Assembly: GCA_026705295.1 (NCBI GenBank)
Contig: JAPPBA010000183.1
Span: forward strand, 1 to 55,400
DNA: 55,400 bases
Direction of reading: 5' to 3'
Source of the DNA: Candidatus Palauibacter australiensis
GTDB lineage: Bacteria; Gemmatimonadota; Gemmatimonadetes; Palauibacterales; Palauibacteraceae
Positions within the stretch are counted from its first letter, which is position 1. Each line of letters opens with the position of its first letter. Made by a program: the position numbers and the translations under genes. Under the pieces are notes generated by a model. It saw only the letters and a program-made list of their open reading frames with translations. It searched no databases and had not been told where the DNA came from. Shown piece after piece: positions 34,815 through 43,337 of this stretch.

Positions 34815-35785
34815 GCTGTCGCCCTCACGCCATCACTCCTCACTCCGCCGTCCTCACGCCGCACTTCGACCTCGAGCGCCGTCCGGTGCGCGATCGCGTG
34901 AAGTTCCGCCGTCCGTCGGGGCGTGGCCGCATATCCGCCCGACAGCAGGAGCGTGAGCGGGAACCCCTCCCCGCGCAACGTCCCGATGACCCACCGCTCC
35001 CTTCGCTCCAGCCCGGCGCGAGAGAGCGCGAGGCGCCCGAAGCGGTCGCCGGCGACGACATCCACGCCCCCGAGGTAGAACACGAGGTCGGGACGCGATC
35101 GAGTCACGGCTTCGGGAAGGAACCGCCGCAGCGCCTCCTCGTACTCGTCGTCTCCTGCCCCATCGGGCAGGGCGACGTCGAGATCCGACGGGGTGGGCCG
35201 GAACGGGTAGTTCCCCGCCCCGTGCATGGAGAAGGTGAACGTGTCGGGGTCATCGGCGAACACGGCTGCGGTGCCATTGCCCTGATGTACATCGAGGTCC
35301 ACGACGAGCGCACGACGAATCCACCCGCCGCGACGCAGCACCCTGACGGCGACGCCCACGTCGTTCAGGACGCAGAACCCTTCTCCGTGATCCGGAAATG
35401 CATGGTGCGTGCCTCCGGCCAGGTTCGCCGCCACTCCATCTTCCAGCGCCATCCACGCCGCATTGACCGTGCCCCGGACCGCGAGCCGCGACCGCCGCAC
35501 GAGCGCGGGCGACCACGGGAGCCCCAGGCGTCGTTCCTCCGCGCGCCCGAGAGTCCCATGCCGAAGCTTGTAGAGGTACGCCCGCGTATGCACGAGCGCC
35601 AAGTCCTCCCAGGCGGCCTCTTCCGGCTCGACGACGTCCTCCGGCCCGATGATCCCGTCACGTTCGAGGATCTGCCTGAGCGCGAGGAACTTCCCCATCG
35701 GGAATCGATGACCCTCGGGCAGCGGCACGGTATACCCGGCGCTGTATGCGACGCGCAATCTCGACCTCGCGACTGGCGTCGACAC
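34811..35785 (-). CDS. Histone deacetylase-family (AcuC/HDAC-like) hydrolase
   Basis: This 324-residue protein is a bacterial member of the HDAC superfamily, zinc enzymes that remove acyl groups from lysine, polyamines or small amides. Key blocks are GGTHHAFPDHGEGFCVLNDVGVAV (catalytic His pair), LVVDLDVHQGNGTAAVF (Asp-x-His zinc ligands) and YLGGVDVVAGDRFGRLALSRAG with the second Asp. The GHRFPMGKF start is typical of AcuC-type proteins. It begins at GTG 35785, one base into the TonB receptor stop, and ends overlapping menF. Its placement inside a run of cofactor and envelope genes does not identify a substrate. Confidence 0.88.
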   Translation of the reverse strand: MSTPVARSRLRVAYSAGYTVPLPEGHRFPMGKFLALRQILERDGIIGPEDVVEPEEAAWEDLALVHTRAYLYKLRHGTLGRAEERRLGLPWSPALVRRSRLAVRGTVNAAWMALEDGVAANLAGGTHHAFPDHGEGFCVLNDVGVAVRVLRRGGWIRRALVVDLDVHQGNGTAAVFADDPDTFTFSMHGAGNYPFRPTPSDLDVALPDGAGDDEYEEALRRFLPEAVTRSRPDLVFYLGGVDVVAGDRFGRLALSRAGLERRERWVIGTLRGEGFPLTLLLSGGYAATPRRTAELHAIAHRTALEVEVRREDGGVRSDGVRATA

Positions 35786-37866
35786 TAGAAGAGCCGGAAC
35801 TGCAGCCGCAGCAGACGGCCGGGCTGCGGCAGTCCGCACTGATCGAAGACCGTCGCGTCCGCGAGATTGTCCAGCGACAGCGAGGTCTGCAGCGTCCGGA
35901 AGGGTCCGCTGACCGTAAACTCCCGGCTCACGACGAGGTCAACGCGGGCCGTCGGGTCGAGGTCGATGTCGGCGTCGAAATCCGGATCGACGCAGTACTG
36001 GCGTCCGATCGCCTCCAACGCGACCCGCGCCCGGAAACCGGCGGGGAGCGGGCCCTCCACGTGCGCTCCCACGGCGATCCCGGGCTGGTACTCCGCGCGA
36101 AGCCTGCGGCCCTCGAACCGCCGGTCCGTGACGTTCACGTTCTGCCACGTCAGGTCGCCGCCCAGCGAGACATCGCCCCACCGCGCGTCGCCGAGAAGCT
36201 CGATCCCGGCCGCGGCCACGCGACGCCGATTCTCCCGCCGGAACCTCCCGTCCCCGAGCCCCGTGCGCACGATCGCATTCGAGAAACTCTGGACGAAGAG
36301 CACGGCCTGCGCCTCGACCTCCGCCCCGAACGCCTGCACCGTCCCGGTGACGCCGCCCTCCGCCGCGCGGAGGACCTCCGGCGCAAGTTCGTGGTTGGGG
36401 ACGAAGCGGCCGAGCGCGCCGGAATACAGTTCCCGCAGCGACGGGAAGCGGACGCGGCGGCTCGCCCCCATGTGGAAGCGAACGCGCGGTGCGATCTGCG
36501 CGGACCCCCCGAGGCGCGCCCCCCAGTCGTCGATCGTCTCGCGCGCCTCGCGCCCTCCCGTCTCCGGCGTGCTGCCGCGGTCCCAGCTCGCCCCCAGGCT
36601 GATGCGGGCGCCCGACCAGAACCCCGCGCCGGGGCCCGCAAGGGGCAACTCGACCTCGCCGCCGAGGCTGAACAGGCGCTGGCGAAAGGTGGACTCTCCG
36701 CCGGGCACGAGACGCTCGACGTGGCGAGTCTCGGCCACCGTGAAGGCCGTCCGCACGACCCCTTCGCCGAGTTCGTGGTCGGACAGGCCGCGGAAGGTGA
36801 GGGTGCGGTCGTCCGCGAACTCCTGCCCCGTAACGTCCTCGTAGGCCAGCGTCTCGAACTCGTCGATCTGCGCGTCGCCGACGTCGACCCCGATGCTGAC
36901 CTCGAAATCCCCCGTGCCGAAGGGGGTGCGACCCCACCCGGTGCCGGCCGAGACCGTGCCTACGGCCCGCTTCGTCTCCGGCATCCTCCAGCGTCGCGGA
37001 TCCATCACATGGAGCTCCGGCGGGACCCCCCTCTCGGCCCGATACCCGAAGGTGGACATGGAGACCCAGGCGCCCCCTTCCGATTCGGCCCGGCCGGTGA
37101 AGAAGGCGCTCACATGGTCGAGGTCGCTGTTCAGACGCCGGTCCGGGTCGGGCGCGGCCGGCTGAACGACCCCGCCGGGAAGGGGTACGCCGTCGCGCGT
37201 CCGGTAAGCGCCGCCCGCCTGCACGGACACGCCGCCGTCCCCCGAACTCCACGTGCGTCCGAGGCGCACGCCGCCGAACGCCGCGCCGGTGGCGTCCATG
37301 CCGCCCTGCATCCCGTTGAGCCGCCGGTCCGGGTCCACGCTCCCGTGTCCGATCTCGATCGAGACCACGCCGCCGAGGACGTTGGGACCGTGGAGGACCG
37401 AGGAGATGCCCCGGAAGAGCTGGATCTCGCGCGCCGCGTCGACCGGAATAAGCGAAAGGTCCGTGCGCGCGTCCCAGCCGAGCGTCAGTGGCACCCCGTC
37501 GACGAGCACGGAAAGCTGGCGCGATTCGGTCCCCCGCAGCGTCGGCTGGGCCTCGCCGCGCGAGTTCTCCCGCACCTGCAGGAATGGGATTTCGCGCAAC
37601 GCCTCCTCGAGCAGGGGGACGGCAGCCACGCGCGGGGACTGCAGGCTGAGGCGCACCGCGCTTGCGCCCGAGACGCTGGCGACCGGCCGCAGCGCCTCGA
37701 TGCGGAGTTCGCGAAGCCGGAAGGAGACCGTATCCCGGGACACGGTGTCCGGGACCTGCGCTGCCACGCCCTCCGCCCCCGGGAGACACGCCAATGCGGC
37801 GAGCAGCCGCCAAGCGCCACGCCCGGCGAACCGTCGCCCGCCCTTCCCTTCCATCCTCCGTGTCAT
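35785..37866 (-). CDS. TonB-dependent outer-membrane receptor
   Basis: This 693-residue protein is a TonB-dependent receptor: a signal peptide (AWRLLAALACLPGAEGVAAQ), a TonB-box-like N-terminal region, a plug domain (about residues 70-190, with LSVLVDGVPLTLGWD and IQLFRGISSVLHGPNVLGGVVSIE), and a 22-strand barrel with many aromatic-rich strands ending LLRLQFRLF. Plug residues are standard for uptake of metal chelates, vitamin B12 or other bulky ligands; the ligand cannot be read. It starts at ATG 37866, overlapping the lnt stop (ATGA). No regulator or ABC importer is adjacent. There is no N-terminal signalling domain. Confidence 0.9.
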   Translation of the reverse strand: MTRRMEGKGGRRFAGRGAWRLLAALACLPGAEGVAAQVPDTVSRDTVSFRLRELRIEALRPVASVSGASAVRLSLQSPRVAAVPLLEEALREIPFLQVRENSRGEAQPTLRGTESRQLSVLVDGVPLTLGWDARTDLSLIPVDAAREIQLFRGISSVLHGPNVLGGVVSIEIGHGSVDPDRRLNGMQGGMDATGAAFGGVRLGRTWSSGDGGVSVQAGGAYRTRDGVPLPGGVVQPAAPDPDRRLNSDLDHVSAFFTGRAESEGGAWVSMSTFGYRAERGVPPELHVMDPRRWRMPETKRAVGTVSAGTGWGRTPFGTGDFEVSIGVDVGDAQIDEFETLAYEDVTGQEFADDRTLTFRGLSDHELGEGVVRTAFTVAETRHVERLVPGGESTFRQRLFSLGGEVELPLAGPGAGFWSGARISLGASWDRGSTPETGGREARETIDDWGARLGGSAQIAPRVRFHMGASRRVRFPSLRELYSGALGRFVPNHELAPEVLRAAEGGVTGTVQAFGAEVEAQAVLFVQSFSNAIVRTGLGDGRFRRENRRRVAAAGIELLGDARWGDVSLGGDLTWQNVNVTDRRFEGRRLRAEYQPGIAVGAHVEGPLPAGFRARVALEAIGRQYCVDPDFDADIDLDPTARVDLVVSREFTVSGPFRTLQTSLSLDNLADATVFDQCGLPQPGRLLRLQFRLF

Positions 37867-39530
37867 GCGCTCCCGCTTACCGAATCCGCCGTCTCTCTCG
37901 AACTTCCGCGCCGCACCCGGCCGCGCAGGTTGCGATCCTTCAGGATAGACGTGCCGAGGGCAAGAAGGGCCACCAGAGCCGATAGAGTCCCCACGACATC
38001 GCCGAAGCGCACGTACACGGTCCACTCATCCGTCGTCGACACGTCCGCCACGAAGGACGCGGGCTCGAAGAGTTCGGTGCGGTGCGACACGCGCCCCAAC
38101 GGATCGACGATCTTGGAGATCCCGGTGTTTCCGGAGCGCGCCGCGCCCATCCGCGTCTCGATGGAACGCATGACGAGGTGCGCGGGGTGCTGCCACAGGG
38201 CGCTCGAACGGCTCCACCACGCGTCGCGGCCGAACCAGGAGTCGTTCGTGATGTTGACGAGGAAGTCCGCGCCGGTTCGCCGGTAGTGCCGCGCCAGCGG
38301 GGAGAAGATCGACTCGTAGCAGATCATCGTCCCGTACGCCGCGCTTCCGCCCTCCGTGGCGATCTCGATCGGGGCCTGCCACTCGCCGATGCCGAAGTTC
38401 CCCCCCGCATAGGGGATGGCCTGGAACCATTCGGGAGGCATGAACGGCACCCGCTCCACAAACGGCACGAGAAAGCGCTTGTCATAGCGGTTGACGACGC
38501 CTGCGCCGGGGCGGAGGTGGAAGGCGGAGTTGAACGGCTGGTACTCTCCGTCTCCGAGATCGTCCGCCCCGCGCCCCCCGACCGCCACCTCGGCGTCGAG
38601 CGCCTCGGCAATCCCCTCCGCCCAGGCGCGCGCCTCCGGCCACCCGTCATAGGGGTAGGAGGGGAGCGGATCGAAGATGCCCGACCCGAGCATCGTCTCG
38701 GGAAAGATCACGAGATCCATGCGCTCCCGACCCGCCCACCCGGAGATCAGCGTCGCCGTGGAACGGAAGGCGCTGTCGGTCGAGGCGGCGCGATCCGTGT
38801 TGCGCAGGTGCTGCGGGACACTGGGCTGAACGACCCCGACCCGGGCCACGGGACGCACGTCCAGCGTCTGCCAGCGGGCCACCGAATAGGCGATGGGGAG
38901 GGCGAGCACGAGCAGGAATCCGGTCGCCGGCCGCCGCAGCGCAGGCCAACCCCCGGCCCGGTACGCCAGGAACCCCGACGCGACGAGCGCGTTCGCGAGC
39001 GCGAGCCAGAAGGAAAGCCCGCGGGAGCCCACGAGGTCGGCCGCGCCCACGAGGATGGGATAGGCCGAGAGCGTGTCGCCGAACTGCATCCAGGGGAAGG
39101 AGACGTCCAGGAGGTGGGCTCGCAGCACCTCCCCGGCGGTCCAGAAGACGGGGAAGACGACGTAGACCGGCCACCGGAAGCGGGTCCGCACCAGGTGGAT
39201 CCCACCCGCCACCCACGACATGAAGGTCGCGAGGATGAGGATCGGGGCGAGGAAGGCGAAGAACGCCCACCACGTGTAGAAGACGAGCGCCACGAGGAGC
39301 CAGTAGAGGACGAGTGTGTAGTAGACGAGGCCGAAGAAGAAGCCCCCCTTGCGGGCCTGCCTTCGGGCTTCCGCCGTCGCCGGCAGTCCCTCGAGCCAGA
39401 CGATGAAGGGGACGAGCGCGACGAAGGACGTCACAAGGAGATGAAAGGGAGGATGGGCCAGCCCCATCAACACCCCGCCGACGAGGAGCGGAGTGGCCCG
39501 TTCGGGGACGATCCGCGCGCGCCAGTTCAA
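37863..39530 (-). CDS. lnt: Apolipoprotein N-acyltransferase
   Basis: This 555-residue inner-membrane enzyme adds the third acyl chain to lipoproteins. It has about six to seven N-terminal transmembrane helices (residues about 15-220) and a C-terminal nitrilase-like domain. The catalytic triad is visible: Glu in VIFPETMLG, Lys in RYDKRFLVPF and Cys in MICYESIF. The start is TTG 39530 overlapping the hemL stop (TTGA); the following N-W-R-A-R is plausible, but GTG or ATG further in cannot be excluded. Several lipoproteins in this window (DUF885, propellers, metzincin protein, LolA-like) would be substrates. Confidence 0.9.
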   Translation of the reverse strand: MNWRARIVPERATPLLVGGVLMGLAHPPFHLLVTSFVALVPFIVWLEGLPATAEARRQARKGGFFFGLVYYTLVLYWLLVALVFYTWWAFFAFLAPILILATFMSWVAGGIHLVRTRFRWPVYVVFPVFWTAGEVLRAHLLDVSFPWMQFGDTLSAYPILVGAADLVGSRGLSFWLALANALVASGFLAYRAGGWPALRRPATGFLLVLALPIAYSVARWQTLDVRPVARVGVVQPSVPQHLRNTDRAASTDSAFRSTATLISGWAGRERMDLVIFPETMLGSGIFDPLPSYPYDGWPEARAWAEGIAEALDAEVAVGGRGADDLGDGEYQPFNSAFHLRPGAGVVNRYDKRFLVPFVERVPFMPPEWFQAIPYAGGNFGIGEWQAPIEIATEGGSAAYGTMICYESIFSPLARHYRRTGADFLVNITNDSWFGRDAWWSRSSALWQHPAHLVMRSIETRMGAARSGNTGISKIVDPLGRVSHRTELFEPASFVADVSTTDEWTVYVRFGDVVGTLSALVALLALGTSILKDRNLRGRVRRGSSRETADSVSGSA

Positions 39531-40852
39531 CTCGCGGCCTCCGGCTCCGCGTCCAGCGCCGCGTCCAGCGCTTCGCCGACGACCCCGAGCGTTTCCGCCA
39601 CGTCCGCGTCGGTGTGCGCGGTAGAGAGAAACCCCGCCTCGAAGGCGGAGGGGGCGAAGAAGACGCCGCGCTCGAAGCACGCCCGGTAGTAGCGGGCGAA
39701 GAAGTCCGCGTCCGCGCGCCGGGCGCCATTGAAGTCGAACACCGGACCCTCCGTGAAGAAGACGCCCCACATCGAGCCCAGCGCGCTCCCGCAGGCCGGG
39801 ATGTCCCGGGCGCCAGCGGCGGTCAGGATGCCCTCCACGAGCGTCGCGGCGCGCCACTCCAGATCCGCGAACGGGTCCGTGCGCTCGAGTTCGTCGAGCT
39901 GGGCGATGCCTGCGGCCATGCCGAGCGGGTTCCCCGACAGCGTCCCGGCCTGGTACACGTCGCCTTCCGGCGCCATCCGCCGCATCAGCTCGCGCGGGCC
40001 CGCGTAGGCCGCGACCGGCATCCCGGCGCCGAGAACCTTCCCAAGCGCGACGAGGTCCGCGGCGACCCCGTAGCGCTCCTGCGCGCCGCCCCGCGCGACT
40101 CGGAACCCGGTCATGACCTCGTCGAAGATGAGGAGCGTCCCCGCACGGTCGCAGTGATCGCGGAGGCCCTCCAGGAAGCCCTCGCGGGGCGGGATGAGGC
40201 CCGCGTTGCCCGCCACCGGCTCGACGATGACGGCTGCGAGCCGGGCGCCGTGCTCAGCGAACACCGCGGCCACCGCCTCGAAGTCGTTATAGGGCGCCGT
40301 CAGCGTCAGGCCGGAGGTGGCGGCCGGCACGCCCGGCGAATCGGGGAGCGACAGCGTGGCGACGCCCGATCCGGCCACGACGAGGAAAGCGTCCGCGTGG
40401 CCGTGATAGCAGCCCGCGAACTTCAGGATCAGGTCACGGCCCGTCGCGGCGCGGGCGAGCCGCACGGCGGACATCGTGGCCTCGGTGCCGCTGTTCACGA
40501 AGCGCACCATCTCGACGCCGGGCACCCAGGCGGCGACGCGCTCGGCGAGTTCGACCTCGCGCGCCTGGCAGGCCCCGAAGCTCATCCCGTCGCGAGCCGC
40601 GCGCGTCACGGCCTCGACGACGGGCGGGGCGGCGTGGCCGAGGATGAGCGGACCCCAGGAGAGGACGTAGTCGAGATAGCCGCGCCCCGCCGCGTCGAAG
40701 ATCCTCGCGCCCGCGCCGCGGGCGGCGAACAGCGGCTCCATCCCGACGGCGCCGAAGGCCCGCACGGGCGAGCTCACGCCGCCCGGCATCACGTCGCGCG
40801 CCCTCCGAATCCAGTCGGAGGCAGCGGATGGCTGGCGATGTCCGCGGCTCAT
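39527..40852 (-). CDS. hemL: Glutamate-1-semialdehyde 2,1-aminomutase
   Basis: This 441-residue PLP enzyme converts glutamate-1-semialdehyde to 5-aminolevulinate in the C5 haem pathway. It begins with the family N-terminus (MPGGVSSPVRAFGAVG), contains VRFVNSGTEATMSAVRLARAATGRD, LLIFDEVMTGFRVARGGAQERYGV and the PLP lysine in LVALGKVLGAGMPVAAYAG. The length and motifs are normal. Its ATG overlaps the rimO stop (ATGA) and its own stop overlaps the lnt start. Confidence 0.95.
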   Translation of the reverse strand: MSRGHRQPSAASDWIRRARDVMPGGVSSPVRAFGAVGMEPLFAARGAGARIFDAAGRGYLDYVLSWGPLILGHAAPPVVEAVTRAARDGMSFGACQAREVELAERVAAWVPGVEMVRFVNSGTEATMSAVRLARAATGRDLILKFAGCYHGHADAFLVVAGSGVATLSLPDSPGVPAATSGLTLTAPYNDFEAVAAVFAEHGARLAAVIVEPVAGNAGLIPPREGFLEGLRDHCDRAGTLLIFDEVMTGFRVARGGAQERYGVAADLVALGKVLGAGMPVAAYAGPRELMRRMAPEGDVYQAGTLSGNPLGMAAGIAQLDELERTDPFADLEWRAATLVEGILTAAGARDIPACGSALGSMWGVFFTEGPVFDFNGARRADADFFARYYRACFERGVFFAPSAFEAGFLSTAHTDADVAETLGVVGEALDAALDAEPEAAS

Positions 40853-42300
40853 CGGCCCCAGGCGCTGTCGAGTCCCAGCACGGGGAGCCCTCGCCCCGAT
40901 GGGATGGCCGGGGGTGGCACGGCCTCACCGCGCCCGGACGCCCGGCGCACGACTCCCCGGACGCGCCCCGCGAGGTCGAAGTCGGCCGCCCGCTCGATCT
41001 CGACCCGCACCAGCGAGCCGGCGACGAGGCCGTTTCCGCCCACGAGCACCGTCACGCCGTCCACGTCGTCCGCCTGGCTCTCGATCCGGCCGAGGTGCGC
41101 TGCGGCCGGAGGATCCTCGTAGAGGAGTTCGAGCGTCGGATCGTCCGAGGCCGCGGGCACATCCACGACGGCGATGCGTTCGCGGCCGATCTCCGCGGCG
41201 AGCCGCTCGCGGCTCACGGCTCGTTGGACCTCGAGCACCTCCTCGAGACGGTCCCGCGCCAGATCCGCGGGCACGAAGCTCTCCTCCATGGCGGCCGCGC
41301 GCGTCCCCTCCTGCGGGGAGAAGGCGAAGGCTCCGAGCCGGTCGAACGGCACCTCATCGAGGAAATCCACGAGTTCGCGGAACTCCGCGTCCGTCTCGCC
41401 CGGGAACCCCACGAGCACCGTCGTCCTCAGCGTGAGGCCGGGGACCGTATCACGCAGCCACGCGACCTTCGACCGCAGCTTCGCGGCCCGCTCCGGCCGG
41501 CGCATGCGGTAGAGCACCGTGTCGCTCGCGTGCTGGATCGGCATGTCGATGTACGACAGGAGCCGCGTCTCGGACGCCATCAGTTCGACGAGCGGCTCGC
41601 GCAGGCCCGCGGAGTAGATATACAGGAGACGGAACCAGGGGATCGACGTCTCGCGCAGCAGCGCCTCGACGAGCGTCGCGATGTCCGTCCCGTCCCGCCC
41701 CTCCCGGCCCCAGTGCGCCAGGTCCTGCGCCACCAGGTTCACCTCCACGGCGCCCTGTGCCTCGAGGCGCTGCGCCTCGGCGACGACACGCTCCAGGTCG
41801 AAGGAACGGTGCTTTCCCCGCCAGAGCGGGATCGCGCAGAAGGCGCACGCGTGACTGCATCCCTCGCTGACCTTCAGGTAGCGGACGTGGCGCGCCCCGA
41901 CGGGGATCCGCTCCCCCGGGTGCGCACCCCCGTCCGGCGCCGGTCCCCGGAGAAGTCCGCGCTCGCGCAACTCCGGCACGAGGCGATCGAGGTCCCGCAG
42001 CCCGAGCAGGAGGTCGACCTCCGGCAGCGCCTCCGCCATCTCCTCCCGATAGCGCTCCACCATGCACCCGACCGCCACGACGCCGCGGCACGCCCCTGCG
42101 CGTTTCAGCCGCTCCGCCTCGAGGATCGTCTCGATCGACTCTTCCTTCGCGGCGTCGATGAACCCGCACGTGTTGACGAGGATGACCTCCGCTTCATCCA
42201 CGTCGGTGCGCTCGGCTCCGTGGCCGACGAGTTCGGCGAGCATGCGCTCGGAGTCGACGGTGTTCTTGTCGCAACCGAGGCTGATGAGTCCTAGCCGCAT
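40849..42300 (-). CDS. rimO: Ribosomal protein S12 methylthiotransferase
   Basis: This 483-residue radical SAM enzyme adds a methylthio group to an aspartate of ribosomal protein S12. It has the N-terminal UPF0004 domain with LGCDKNTVDSERML, NTCGFIDAAKEESIE and GCMVERY (three cysteines for the auxiliary cluster), the radical SAM motif EGCSHACAFCAIPLWRGKHRS (CxxxCxxC), and a TRAM domain at the C-terminus. 'SLGCDKN', 'FIDAAKEESI' and the sequence 'CAIPL.RGKHRS' separate RimO from MiaB. The ATG at 42300 overlaps the end of the LolA-like gene by 10 nt. Confidence 0.95.
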   Translation of the reverse strand: MRLGLISLGCDKNTVDSERMLAELVGHGAERTDVDEAEVILVNTCGFIDAAKEESIETILEAERLKRAGACRGVVAVGCMVERYREEMAEALPEVDLLLGLRDLDRLVPELRERGLLRGPAPDGGAHPGERIPVGARHVRYLKVSEGCSHACAFCAIPLWRGKHRSFDLERVVAEAQRLEAQGAVEVNLVAQDLAHWGREGRDGTDIATLVEALLRETSIPWFRLLYIYSAGLREPLVELMASETRLLSYIDMPIQHASDTVLYRMRRPERAAKLRSKVAWLRDTVPGLTLRTTVLVGFPGETDAEFRELVDFLDEVPFDRLGAFAFSPQEGTRAAAMEESFVPADLARDRLEEVLEVQRAVSRERLAAEIGRERIAVVDVPAASDDPTLELLYEDPPAAAHLGRIESQADDVDGVTVLVGGNGLVAGSLVRVEIERAADFDLAGRVRGVVRRASGRGEAVPPPAIPSGRGLPVLGLDSAWGR

Positions 42301-43337
42301 CGCACATCGTCGGGAAAGACCGGCACCCCCTCCGGGGGCGCGTACGCGAAGAGGGCGGGGTCGAGCCGGGGCTCGGGTTCGAGCGGGGTCAGGGTCACGG
42401 TGCGGAGGGTCTGGTTCTCCTCGCGAATGCGGAAGCGACGCACATGGCGGTCGGACACGCCGACCCACAGGCGGACCTCCACGTATCTCGCCGGGAGTTC
42501 CCGCGGCGTGAGCGACACGATGCGCGTCTCCACGCCACCGATCTCCCCGGTCCCTTCATCCACCGCGTCGTAGGTCGTCCGCGCCTGCGAAAGCAGACGT
42601 CCGAGGATATCGACCGAACCAATTTCCGCGCCCTGCTCAAGGCGGGACACCACGACCTGGTCGTGAAGCGAGGGTTCGTAGAGCCAGAGACAGGAACCGT
42701 CCGCCACGTAGATGTCACCGGCCGGTTCGTCGAATTCCATGCGGAACCGGTCCCGTCCCTCCTGATACCAGGTTCCGCGGCCCTCGCGGGTGCGGCCGAG
42801 GAGCGGGTTCTCGATGCGCTGGGCGAAGGCCGCCTTGAGACGTTCGAGCGAAGCATGCGCCGAATGCGCCAAGGCGAGGAGCGAGTCCACATCCACGCGT
42901 CCGGGTTCGTCGTCGACACGTCCAGGTTCGTCGTCCACGCGTCCAGGTTCGTCGTCGACACTTCCAGGTTCGTCGTCCACGCGTCCAGGCTTCTCGTCTA
43001 CCGGCCGCGACCCGTCCGGATCGGGGGCCTCCGGATCCGGAGTCCGGACGGGAGCCTGGCCTTCACTCGGCGCCGCGCCCACCGCGTCGTCCGCCTCTTC
43101 GACCGGCGGCTCGCCCTGCCCCGCGGGGGGATCCTCCGCGGCGGCCGAGTTCCCGGCGGCCGCGGCTCGTGGCGGGGCGTCGCGCGGGCCGAACTCGGCT
43201 TCGATCCGGGCTCGGGCCTCCGCCACCTCCGCGGACTCCGGGGCGGAGCACGCCAGCATGAGGGCGCACGCGGCGGCTCCGGCCGCGAGAGGACCGAGCC
43301 CCCCCGAACGAGGCGGCCGCGGGCGGACGGGCCTCAT
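42291..43337 (-). CDS. LolA-like lipoprotein with repeat linker
   Basis: This 348-residue protein has a LolA/LolB-type domain in its C-terminal 210 residues (LERLKAAFAQRIENPLLG..GTWYQEGRDRFRMEFDEPAGDIYVADGSCLWLYEPSLHDQVVV). That domain carries lipoproteins from the inner to the outer membrane. Unlike standard LolA it has a lipobox (LMLAC, Cys near residue 30), so it may stay membrane-bound, and a 100-residue Pro/Glu/Asp-rich linker with five heptads of the type DEPGRVD. The LolA domain itself looks complete. It overlaps rimO (10 nt) and ftsK (ATGA). Whether it is the organism's lipoprotein carrier or a membrane-tethered relative is unresolved. Confidence 0.75.
   Translation of the reverse strand: MRPVRPRPPRSGGLGPLAAGAAACALMLACSAPESAEVAEARARIEAEFGPRDAPPRAAAAGNSAAAEDPPAGQGEPPVEEADDAVGAAPSEGQAPVRTPDPEAPDPDGSRPVDEKPGRVDDEPGSVDDEPGRVDDEPGRVDDEPGRVDVDSLLALAHSAHASLERLKAAFAQRIENPLLGRTREGRGTWYQEGRDRFRMEFDEPAGDIYVADGSCLWLYEPSLHDQVVVSRLEQGAEIGSVDILGRLLSQARTTYDAVDEGTGEIGGVETRIVSLTPRELPARYVEVRLWVGVSDRHVRRFRIREENQTLRTVTLTPLEPEPRLDPALFAYAPPEGVPVFPDDVRCG
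42894..42998 (-). repeat. Five 21-bp tandem repeats in the LolA-like linker
   Basis: Five 21-bp units start at 42894, 42915, 42936, 42957 and 42978. Units 1, 3 and 5 begin CACGCG and units 2 and 4 begin GACAC, giving a 42-bp higher-order period. Each unit encodes seven residues of the acidic DEPGRVD type. The copy number may vary between strains. Confidence 0.85.

Noticed and set aside
42894-42998. CRISPR array.
   Set aside because: Units are contiguous 21-mers in coding frame, with no spacers and no cas genes.
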